A stretch of DNA of 64,000 nt, taken from NCBI RefSeq assembly GCF_036346105.1, contig NZ_CP107811.1, forward strand, positions 1,302,001 through 1,366,000. Reading direction: 5' to 3'. This document shows, piece after piece, positions 57,865 to 64,000 of this stretch (the stretch's first letter is position 1; each line of letters starts with the position of its first letter). The stretch is from Streptomyces sp. NBC_00539. Lineage in GTDB: Bacteria > Actinomycetota > Actinomycetes > Streptomycetales > Streptomycetaceae. The notes under the pieces are model-generated. The model was not told the DNA's origin and made no database searches. It worked only from the letters and a program-made list of their open reading frames with translations. Position numbers and translations under genes: made by a program.

Positions 57865-58887
57865 TCAGTGGTCCGCACGTTTGGCGCGGCTGGGTTGGAC
57901 GCGCTTGGGTTCGCCCGGCATCTTGGGGTAGTCCGGGGGGTACGGCATGTCGCCCAGGCCGTGGTCGTGCTCCTGACGGTCCGCGAGGTCCAGGACGGTG
58001 TCCAGGGCGAACGCGTGCTCGTCCATGTCGGCGTGCAGGTCACCGAGTTGCGCGAAGCGCCCCGGCATCGTGACGATGTCGAAGTCCCGCGGCTCCGCGT
58101 CGTCCACCTCGTCCCAGCGCAGCGGCGCGGACACCGGGGCGTGGGGGCGGGGGCGGACGGAATAGGCGGAGGCGATGGTGCGGTCGCGCGCCGTCTGGTT
58201 GTAGTCCACGAAGATCCGCTCGCCGCGCTCCTCCTTCCACCAGGCCGTCGTGACCTTGCCCGGCATCCGCCGCTCCAGCTCCCGCCCCAGGGCGATCGCA
58301 CACCGCCTGACCTCGGTGAACGTCCACCGCGGAGCGATCGGCACGAACACGTGCAGCCCCCGCCCGCCCGAGGTCTTCGGCCAGCCGCGCAACCCCACCT
58401 CGTCCAGCAGCGCCCGCAGTTCATGGGCGGCGGCGACCGCGTGGTGGTAGTCGGTGCCCGGCTGCGGGTCCAGGTCGATGCGCAGTTCGTCGGGCCGTTC
58501 GGTGTCCTCGCGGCGCACCGGCCAGGGGTGGAAGGTGAGGCAGCCCAGGTTGGCGGCCCACAGCACGGCGGCCGGCTCGGTCGGGCAGATCTCATCGGCC
58601 GTCCGCCCGCTGGGGAAGGCGATGTGGGCGGTCGGGATCCAGTCGGGCAGGTTCTTCGGGGCCCGCTTCTGGAAGAAGGACTCCCCGTCCACCCCCTCCG
58701 GGTACCGCTCCAGCGTCGTCGGACGGTCGCGCAGGGCCCGGGTGATGCCGGGGGCGACCGCCAGGTAGTACTCGGCGACGTCCCGCTTGGTGAGGCCGCG
58801 CTCCGGGAAGTACACCTTGTCCGGGCTGGACAGCCGAACCGTCCGCCCGCCCGCGTCCAGCTCGATCGCATCACGCGCAGCACCCAT
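57865..58887 (-). CDS. ligD: LigD polymerase (PrimPol) domain protein
   Basis: The product is 340 residues and consists only of the archaeo-eukaryotic primase-like polymerase domain of LigD. The catalytic aspartates are in LRIDLDPQPGTDY, the third in AEPRDFDIV; SSPDKVYFPERGLTKRDVAEYY is the typical N-terminus. Ligase and nuclease domains are absent, so non-homologous end joining functions are split over separate genes, and an ATP-dependent ligase is encoded divergently. No Ku gene is in the window. ATG 58887 with TACCGT 7 nt upstream suggests a leaderless transcript. Confidence 0.93.
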   Translation of the reverse strand: MGAARDAIELDAGGRTVRLSSPDKVYFPERGLTKRDVAEYYLAVAPGITRALRDRPTTLERYPEGVDGESFFQKRAPKNLPDWIPTAHIAFPSGRTADEICPTEPAAVLWAANLGCLTFHPWPVRREDTERPDELRIDLDPQPGTDYHHAVAAAHELRALLDEVGLRGWPKTSGGRGLHVFVPIAPRWTFTEVRRCAIALGRELERRMPGKVTTAWWKEERGERIFVDYNQTARDRTIASAYSVRPRPHAPVSAPLRWDEVDDAEPRDFDIVTMPGRFAQLGDLHADMDEHAFALDTVLDLADRQEHDHGLGDMPYPPDYPKMPGEPKRVQPSRAKRADH

Positions 58888-58894
58888 GTCCGCC

Positions 58895-58900
58895 ACGGTA
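58895..58900 (-). promoter_or_regulatory. Probable -10 (TACCGT) of the LigD polymerase gene
   Basis: On the minus strand TACCGT is followed by GGCGGAC and the ATG at 58887, and there is no Shine-Dalgarno. Confidence 0.45.
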
Positions 58901-58989
58901 GGGGGCCCCGGGCCGCCCCGCACACCGGGCGGATCCGGCCGGGCGCGCACACCGCGCGGCTCCCGCCGGCCCGCCGCAGAATCGAAGGC

Positions 58990-60060
58990 ATGGATCTGCC
59001 GGTGATGCCCCCCGTGAAACCGATGCTGGCCAAGTCCGTGACGTCCATCCCGCCGGGCATGCAGTACGAGGCCAAATGGGACGGCTTCCGGGCCATCGTC
59101 CACCGCGACGGCGACGAGATCGAGATCGGCAGTCGCACCGGCAAACCCCTGAACAGGTACTTTCCCGAGCTCGTGACGGCCCTCAAGGACAATCTGCCCG
59201 ACCGCTGCGTCATGGACGGCGAGATCGTGATCGTCCACGACCGCCGGCTCGACTTCGACCGCCTCACCGAGCGGATCCACCCGGCGGCCTCCCGGGTGAA
59301 GATGCTCGCCGAGACGACCCCGGCCAGCTTCGTGGCCTTCGATCTGCTCGCGCTCGGCGACGCTTCCCTCCTCGACACCCCGCTCGTCGACCGCCGCAGC
59401 GCCCTGACCCGTGCCCTCTCCACCTCTCGGCCCCCCGTCCACCTCGCGCCCGCCACCACCGACCCCGCAGTCGCGCACGACTGGTTCGAGCGGTTCGAGG
59501 GCGCCGGACTGGACGGGGTGATCGCCAAGCCCCTCGATCTCCCGTACCGGCCCGATGTACGCCTGATGTTCAAGATCAAGCACGAGCGTACGGCCGATGT
59601 CGTCATCGCCGGTTTCCGTTTCCACAAGAGCGGTCCGATCGTCGGTTCGCTGCTCCTGGGCCTCTACGACGGCCACGGAACCCTCCAGCACGTCGGTGTC
59701 TGCGCCGCCTTCCCCATGAAGCGCCGCGCCGAGCTGCTGACCGAACTCGAACCGCTGCGGATGCCCGATCCCGGGGGGCACCCGTGGGCCGCCTGGGCCG
59801 AGGAGGCCGCCCACGAAAGCGCCCGGCTGCCCGGCGCGCAGAGCCGCTGGACCGGCAAGAAGGACCTGTCCTGGGTCCCGCTCCGCCCCGAGCGGGTCTG
59901 CGAGGTGGCCTACGACCACATGGAGGGCGACCGCTTCCGGCACACCGCGCAGTTCCGCCGCTGGCGCCCCGACCGGCTGCCGGAGAGCTGTACGTACGCC
60001 CAACTGGAGGAGGTCGTCCGCTACGACCTGGCCGAAGTGCTCGGCACCCCCGGCAGCTGA
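58990..60060 (+). CDS. ATP-dependent DNA ligase (LigC/LigD-type)
   Basis: The product is 356 residues. The adenylated lysine is Lys29 in YEAKWDGFRA. Other nucleotidyltransferase motifs are DRCVMDGEIVI, FVAFDLLAL, GVIAKPLDLPY and MFKIKHERTADVVI, followed by an OB-fold domain to the C-terminus. It seals DNA nicks and is the likely partner of the divergently encoded polymerase domain in end joining. The start is ATG 58990; no strong Shine-Dalgarno is present. The end lies 14 nt from the convergent oxidoreductase gene. Confidence 0.93.
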   Translation: MDLPVMPPVKPMLAKSVTSIPPGMQYEAKWDGFRAIVHRDGDEIEIGSRTGKPLNRYFPELVTALKDNLPDRCVMDGEIVIVHDRRLDFDRLTERIHPAASRVKMLAETTPASFVAFDLLALGDASLLDTPLVDRRSALTRALSTSRPPVHLAPATTDPAVAHDWFERFEGAGLDGVIAKPLDLPYRPDVRLMFKIKHERTADVVIAGFRFHKSGPIVGSLLLGLYDGHGTLQHVGVCAAFPMKRRAELLTELEPLRMPDPGGHPWAAWAEEAAHESARLPGAQSRWTGKKDLSWVPLRPERVCEVAYDHMEGDRFRHTAQFRRWRPDRLPESCTYAQLEEVVRYDLAEVLGTPGS

Positions 60061-60074
60061 GGCCCGCGGCCCCC

Positions 60075-61454
60075 TCAGCCCCTCGTGAGCTTCTCCCACT
60101 CCCCCCGGTCCGGCCCCACCGCGTTCGGCGCGTAGTGCGGCCGGTCCGCCAGCCACCGCGCCACCCGCGCCCGGACCTCCGGATCCGCGTACGCCCGTTC
60201 CGGCGGTTCGACCAGATGCCGCACCCGTGCCCGCGCCCGCATCACCTCCGGATCCTCCAGCGCGCACTCGAACAGTGCGGCCACCTCCCGCGCGGTCCCC
60301 GTACGCCCCGCCCTCGTCGCGAACCGCTCACCGATGGCCGCGTCCGCGACCACCTGGAAGTCGAACCAGGGCTTCAAGGTCCGCACCGCCCACGCGTGGT
60401 ACCCGGCGGCGAACCCGGGCGACCCGGGGTCCAGGTGCAGGGTGCGCGCCACCCGGCTCGCGGCCCACAGGGTCAGCGAAGTTCCCTGCCCCAGCGTGGG
60501 GTTGGTGTGGGTGATGGCGTCCCCGACGGGAACCAGCCCGCTCACCACCGGTCCCCGCTCGTCGCTCAGCGCGCTCCACCGGTTGTCCAGGCTCGCGGTG
60601 GCCAGTACCTCCGACAGCGGCTCCGCGCCCAGCCGCAGCCACGCCTCCCCCGGTGGGAAGGCCCGCGCCGCGGCCTCGAAGACGGCCGGGTCGCGCAGCG
60701 CCGAGCGCGTGGGGTCCTCGGTGTGCACGAACAGGGTGACGGCGAAGACCCGGTTGTCGGCGGGGAAGACGGCGCACCCGGCGAAGGCGCCGCCGGTGAC
60801 GGCCCACGGACGGCGCGGCCCCTCCGCCGGCCCGCCCGGCAGCCGGTACCAGCGGCAGAAGTAGGCCAGCCCGGTGCGGTGCCGCTCCACCACCGGCGGC
60901 CGGCAGCCCGCCGCGGCCAGCCACCGCTCGGTGGCGCCGCGCCGCCCGCCCGCGTCGACGACCAGGTCCCCCTCGTACGTGCCGGCCACGGAGGTGACGC
61001 CCGTGACCCGGCTCCCCTGGAACCGGAGGCCGGTGACCGGCTCCCCGTAGCGCGCGACGACGCCCGGCTCGGCGCGCAGGGCGGTGGCCATGGCGCTCTC
61101 CAGCAGGATGCGCCGGGCCTGGATCATGACGAGGTCGTCGTCGCCGGGTCGCGTCGGCGGGCGTTCGTCGAACCAGTCGAGCTCGCTGCGCTCGCGCGCC
61201 CCCAGCCGCAGCATCTCGGCGTACACGTCGGGCAGTTCGCCGCGCAGTACGGTGCGTGCCGCGCCGAGCAGGGCGTGCGGCTGGGTGGCCTGGGGCACGG
61301 TGGGTCGGCGCCAGCCGAAGAAGTCGCGGTCGAGGGCGGTACCGGGGGCGCGGGAATCGCGTTCGAAGAGCTCGACGCTGTGTCCCCGCCGGGACGCGAG
61401 CAGCGCGGTCGCCTGCCCGCCGATCCCCCCGCCGATGACCAGTACGTGTGCCAT
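60075..61454 (-). CDS. FAD-dependent oxidoreductase (geranylgeranyl reductase/hydroxylase-like)
   Basis: The product is 459 residues. It has an N-terminal GxGxxG FAD motif (VLVIGGGIGGQATALLASRRGHSVELFERD region, residues 4-30) and a C-terminal GLVPVGDAITHTNPTLGQGTSLT segment that contacts the flavin ribityl chain, as in p-hydroxybenzoate-hydroxylase-type and tetracycline-modifying enzymes. The substrate is unknown. A WGRPT-type loop (FFGWRRPTVPQATQPHALL) is typical of large Streptomyces FAD monooxygenases. GGGGGG precedes the ATG. It stands alone, downstream of a GC-rich region with heptanucleotide repeats. Confidence 0.88.
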   Translation of the reverse strand: MAHVLVIGGGIGGQATALLASRRGHSVELFERDSRAPGTALDRDFFGWRRPTVPQATQPHALLGAARTVLRGELPDVYAEMLRLGARERSELDWFDERPPTRPGDDDLVMIQARRILLESAMATALRAEPGVVARYGEPVTGLRFQGSRVTGVTSVAGTYEGDLVVDAGGRRGATERWLAAAGCRPPVVERHRTGLAYFCRWYRLPGGPAEGPRRPWAVTGGAFAGCAVFPADNRVFAVTLFVHTEDPTRSALRDPAVFEAAARAFPPGEAWLRLGAEPLSEVLATASLDNRWSALSDERGPVVSGLVPVGDAITHTNPTLGQGTSLTLWAASRVARTLHLDPGSPGFAAGYHAWAVRTLKPWFDFQVVADAAIGERFATRAGRTGTAREVAALFECALEDPEVMRARARVRHLVEPPERAYADPEVRARVARWLADRPHYAPNAVGPDRGEWEKLTRG

Positions 61455-61634
61455 GGAGCCCCCCTGAGCCGACGAACCGTACGACGATCAGACCGCCCAG
61501 AGCCTGCACGGGCCGGCCCCCACCGAAACCCCCGCACGGTTGTCCGAATCCGGCCCCGCGAGCCCGCCCGCGAGACCGTTCCTTCCCACGGGTATCCGAG
61601 GGGACAGACCTTCCGAACGGGCAGCCGCCTCGAA

Positions 61635-61667
61635 CCGTCAGCCGTCAGCCGTCAGCCGTCAGCCGTC
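61635..61667. repeat. Heptanucleotide tandem repeat (CCGTCAG) x 4.7
   Basis: Four exact copies of CCGTCAG (61635-61662) are followed by a partial CCGTC. The array lies in the 281-nt gap between the two flavoprotein genes. Related CGTCCCG/CGAACG units surround it. It is prone to slippage and so may vary between strains. Confidence 0.85.
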
Positions 61668-61735
61668 CCGAACGAGTCGACGTCCCGTACGGCCATACGT
61701 CCCGAACGGCCGGAGCCGTGCGCCGGGGGCTGCGC

Positions 61736-62734
61736 TCAATCCGAGTCCCCCCGGTACGCCCGCAGCGCCCTGCGGGTCTCCGCCTCGACCAGGTCGGCGT
61801 TCAACGCCGCCGCGGCCCGCACGCCCTGCGCGGCGGCGCCCGCCAGCTGCTCCGTCGGCGCGGTGACGTTGCCGGCCGCCCACACCCCCGCCAGCGCCGT
61901 CGCCCCGGTCTCCGGGTCCGAGGCCACGCACGTGCCGAGTTCCACCCCGTCCCGCTGGACGGTGGTCAGGGGCAGCCCGAGGCTGGTCAGCACCCCGGCG
62001 CGGGCGGTGAAACGCGGCGCGACCACCAGGGCCCGGCAGGGCTGCACGGCCGCCCCTCCCGCCAGGAGCACGCCGCTCAGCCGGTCGTCCGCGTCGACGA
62101 CCAGCCCCGTCACCTCCCCCTCGGCCACAGCGACCCCCCGCGCGGCGAGCAGCTCCCGCTCCCCGGTGCCCGGCCGCCAAGTGTGGGCCAGCAGCGTCAC
62201 CCGGTCGCTCCACTGCCGCCACAGCAGGGCCTGGTGCACGGAGAGCGGCCCGGTCCGGGAAGCGGCGAGCACCGCCAGCGGCAGGTCCCGCACCTCCCAG
62301 CCGTGGCAGTACGGGCAGTGCAGCACGTCCCGCCCCCACCGGGCCCGCAGACCCGGCACGGGCGGCAGCTCGTCCACCAGCCCGGTGGCCACCAGCAGCC
62401 GCCTGGCCCGCGCCACCGAGCCGTCACCGCAGCGGACCAGGAACCCCCCGCCGGGCTCCCGGTCGGCGGCGATGGCGGTCCCGGCCGCCCCGCTGCGGAT
62501 CTCGGCGCCGTAGCCGGCCGCCTCGGCCCGCCCCCGCTCCAGCAGTCCGGCCGGGCTCTCGCCGTCGTGTCCGAGGTAGCCGTGCAGGCGGGCCGCGGGG
62601 GCGTTGCGCGGGCTGCCCGCGTCCAGCACCAGGACCGAGCGCCTGGCCCGGGCCAGGGTCAGCGTCCCCGCCAGTCCGGCGGTCCCGCCGCCCACGACCA
62701 CCACGTCGAACCGTCCCGCCCTCACCTTGTCCAT
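61736..62734 (-). CDS. Thioredoxin-reductase-like FAD/NAD(P)-dependent oxidoreductase
   Basis: The product is 332 residues. The FAD motif is VVVVGGGTAGLAGTLTLARA at the N-terminus and GVWAAGNVTAPTEQL near the C-terminus. The redox-active pair is in LHCPYCHGWE (CPYC), a variant of CxxC seen in ferredoxin- and thioredoxin-reductase-like enzymes. The HRRxxxR NADPH motif is not clear, so the electron donor is uncertain. It is divergent from the XRE-cupin regulator across 66 nt with a palindromic site, which suggests that regulator controls it. Confidence 0.9.
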   Translation of the reverse strand: MDKVRAGRFDVVVVGGGTAGLAGTLTLARARRSVLVLDAGSPRNAPAARLHGYLGHDGESPAGLLERGRAEAAGYGAEIRSGAAGTAIAADREPGGGFLVRCGDGSVARARRLLVATGLVDELPPVPGLRARWGRDVLHCPYCHGWEVRDLPLAVLAASRTGPLSVHQALLWRQWSDRVTLLAHTWRPGTGERELLAARGVAVAEGEVTGLVVDADDRLSGVLLAGGAAVQPCRALVVAPRFTARAGVLTSLGLPLTTVQRDGVELGTCVASDPETGATALAGVWAAGNVTAPTEQLAGAAAQGVRAAAALNADLVEAETRRALRAYRGDSD

Positions 62735-62764
62735 GGGGCCGAGCGTGCGCCGGAGGCGGCCCGC

Positions 62765-62792
62765 TTGACAAATGAGGTTGCCGAACCGGCAA
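62765..62792 (+). promoter_or_regulatory. TTGACA -35 and TTGCCG-N3-CGGCAA operator in a divergent promoter
   Basis: TTGACA (62765-62770) is a consensus -35 for the XRE-cupin gene. A perfect 15-bp palindrome (TTGCCG 62778-62783, CGGCAA 62787-62792) lies between it and the start at 62801, in the 66-nt intergenic region shared with the flavoprotein gene. Autorepression by the XRE-cupin protein is likely. Confidence 0.6.
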
Positions 62793-62800
62793 ATGGAGGC

Positions 62801-63427
62801 ATGCCCCCCGATGACCAGGAGCCGGCCCGGGACCTCGCCGGCGTCATCACCGCCGTCGGCCCCCGGCTGCGCGCGCTGCGCCGTCGGCGCGGCACGACGT
62901 TGGCACAGCTCAGCGAGGCCACCGGCATTTCGATGTCCACGCTGTCGCGGCTGGAGTCGGGGCAGCGCCGGCCCACGCTGGAGCTGCTGCTCCCGCTGGC
63001 CAGGGCCCACCGGGTGGCGCTGGACGACCTCGTCGGGGCGCCGGACACCGGGGATCCCCGGATCCGCGCGCGCCCCTTCGTCCGGCACGGCTGCACCTAC
63101 GTACCGCTGTCCCGCGACTTCGGCGGGGTGCACGCGTTCAAGATGATCCTGCCGCCGAGCGACCCGTCGCAGGCCCTGCCCGAGCCGAAGGTCCACGAGG
63201 GCTACGAGTGGCTGTACGTACTGTCGGGCCGGGTCCGGCTGCTGCTGGGCGCGCACGACCTCGTCCTCACGGCGGGCGAGGCCGCCGAGTTCGACACGCG
63301 CACGCCGCACGCCTTCTTCAACGCGGGCCCGCAGCCCGCCGAGTTCCTCAGCCTGTTCGGCCCCCAGGGCGAGCGGATCCACGTCCGCGCCCGCCCCACC
63401 ACCGTCTCCCCGGAAGGACGCCCATGA
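62801..63427 (+). CDS. XRE-cupin transcriptional regulator
   Basis: The product is 208 residues. The N-terminal helix-turn-helix is LRALRRRRGTTLAQLSEATG with SMSTLSRLESGQRRPTL. The C-terminal cupin has HEGYEWLYVLSGRVRLLLG and LTAGEAAEFDTRTPHAFFNAG. Such regulators sense small molecules through the cupin and often control adjacent redox enzymes; the divergent flavoprotein is the obvious target. The stop overlaps the NUDIX gene's ATG (ATGA), so the two are co-translated. GGAGG is close to the ATG (1 nt), so the start may be influenced by leaderless initiation. Confidence 0.92.
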   Translation: MPPDDQEPARDLAGVITAVGPRLRALRRRRGTTLAQLSEATGISMSTLSRLESGQRRPTLELLLPLARAHRVALDDLVGAPDTGDPRIRARPFVRHGCTYVPLSRDFGGVHAFKMILPPSDPSQALPEPKVHEGYEWLYVLSGRVRLLLGAHDLVLTAGEAAEFDTRTPHAFFNAGPQPAEFLSLFGPQGERIHVRARPTTVSPEGRP

Positions 63428-63909
63428 GCAACCAGCGCCCCGAACGCGCCGTCCCGCAGCCCAACGCGGTGGTCGGCGTCGGCCTCGTCGTGGTCGCCGA
63501 AGACGGCCGGATCCTGCTCGGCCAGGCCCACGACGGCCGCTGGGAGCTGCCGGGCGGCAAGGTGGACCCCGGGGAGGGCTTCGAGCAGGCCGCGGCCCGG
63601 GAGCTCGCTGAGGAAACGGCACTGCGGGCGGCGCCGGGGGACATCCAGGTGCTGGGCGTCCAGATCGACGCACGCTCCGGCCTGACCCGTCTGACGGCCG
63701 CCGCCGTCACCCACGCCGCCGAGGGCACCCCCGCCGTGACCGAGCCCCACAAGATCGCCCGCTGGTCCTGGTTCGCCCCGGCCGAGATCCCCTCCGCCCT
63801 CTACGCCCCCTCGGCGGCGGTCCTGCGCACCTGGCGTCCCGACCTCACCCCGGCGCTCCCCCACGTCCCCTCGCACGACTACCTCGCCACTCCGCACGAA
63901 GCGCGCTGA
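63424..63909 (+). CDS. NUDIX hydrolase
   Basis: The product is 161 residues. The Nudix box is GGKVDPGEGFEQAAARELAE followed by ET, matching GX5EX7REUXEE with all catalytic Glu residues. The ending SHDYLATPHEAR is not conserved. Family members hydrolyse nucleoside diphosphate derivatives; this one is close to MutT-type or ADP-ribose pyrophosphatase-type sequences, but the substrate cannot be told. It is coupled to the XRE-cupin gene. Confidence 0.9.
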   Translation: MSNQRPERAVPQPNAVVGVGLVVVAEDGRILLGQAHDGRWELPGGKVDPGEGFEQAAARELAEETALRAAPGDIQVLGVQIDARSGLTRLTAAAVTHAAEGTPAVTEPHKIARWSWFAPAEIPSALYAPSAAVLRTWRPDLTPALPHVPSHDYLATPHEAR

Positions 63910-63950
63910 GGGCCCGCGCCGCGCGCCCGCCGGGGATCCCGGGACAGCCC

Positions 63951-64000
63951 TCAGGCCGGGGCCGGGCGGGGGGCGAAGTTGCCCTCCGCCAGGTCCTCCG
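63951..64000 (-). CDS. 3' end of an unidentified gene
   Basis: The minus strand from the window edge encodes EDLAEGNFAPRPAPA followed by TGA at 63951. It is the C-terminus of a gene continuing beyond the window, convergent with the NUDIX gene. Too little is present to name it. Confidence 0.5.
   Translation of the reverse strand, partial: EDLAEGNFAPRPAPA

Noticed and set aside
59076-62513. Very long plus-strand frame crossing the ligase, two convergent flavoprotein genes and an intergenic region
   Set aside because: It passes through several clear genes in other frames and codes for Arg/Pro-rich sequence with no recognisable domain.

Overview
The window is very GC-rich (third codon positions almost always G or C), uses GTG, TTG and probably CTG starts, and carries a WhiB protein, an SsgA-like sporulation protein and a bacterial hopanoid operon. 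All of this points to a Streptomyces chromosome. Gene order and the family names I recall (shc, idi, SCO6745 family, ssgD) fit the region around SCO6715-SCO6770 of S. coelicolor, read in reverse; that synteny is from memory, not from a search. I see no rRNA, tRNA, CRISPR array or insertion sequence.

Layout. Positions 1-734 hold the 3' part of a tyrosine phosphatase gene. Positions 815-10680 are a minus-strand hopanoid operon (hpnC, hpnD, hpnE, polyprenyl diphosphate synthase, shc, hpnG, hpnH, hpnO), mostly joined by 1-4 bp stop/start overlaps and containing two 21-codon small ORFs. It makes squalene, cyclises it to hopene, adds the C5 side chain and probably aminates it. Positions 10959-17988 hold a second tightly coupled minus-strand operon: a CDP-alcohol phosphotransferase with a DUF5941-like tail (apparent CTG start), a nucleotidyltransferase, an archaeal-type glycerol-1-phosphate dehydrogenase, a second CDP-alcohol phosphotransferase, a family 2 glycosyltransferase and a TagGH-type ABC exporter. 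Together they look like a pathway for making and exporting a phosphoglycerol-type envelope glycopolymer or lipid. This is the best candidate here for an uncharacterised system.

Positions 18417-34208 hold idi, an anti-sigma-type ATPase, an enoyl-CoA hydratase, two DJ-1-fold proteins (one an AraC-type regulator), an ABC-F ATPase, an SDR, a membrane protein/ImmA pair, tex, an SCO6745-family protein, a secreted M1 aminopeptidase, an MpaB-type oxygenase and a secreted sphingomyelinase. Positions 34306-37044 look accessory: a small membrane protein, an HD-domain protein, an XRE regulator, a hypothetical protein and a 26-residue membrane peptide.

Positions 37124-47293 are devoted to acyl-CoA metabolism: an acyl-CoA synthetase with a divergent MerR regulator, then a five-gene operon (CaiB-type CoA transferase, F420-type oxidoreductase, acyl-CoA dehydrogenase, thiolase, FadB) behind a perfect inverted repeat. 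Positions 47429-64000 mix housekeeping and stress functions: endonuclease V, YciI, a CDGSH-like iron-sulfur protein, SsgD-like protein, a second ABC-F, an acyl-ACP desaturase behind a 33-bp palindrome, WhiB, a VOC protein with a C-terminal frameshift, split LigD polymerase and ligase genes, two flavoproteins, an XRE-cupin regulator with a palindromic operator, and a NUDIX hydrolase.

At least eight start codons lie 6-9 nt downstream of a TANNNT hexamer with no ribosome-binding site, suggesting widespread leaderless transcription. Convergent gene pairs are usually separated by strong GC-rich hairpins.
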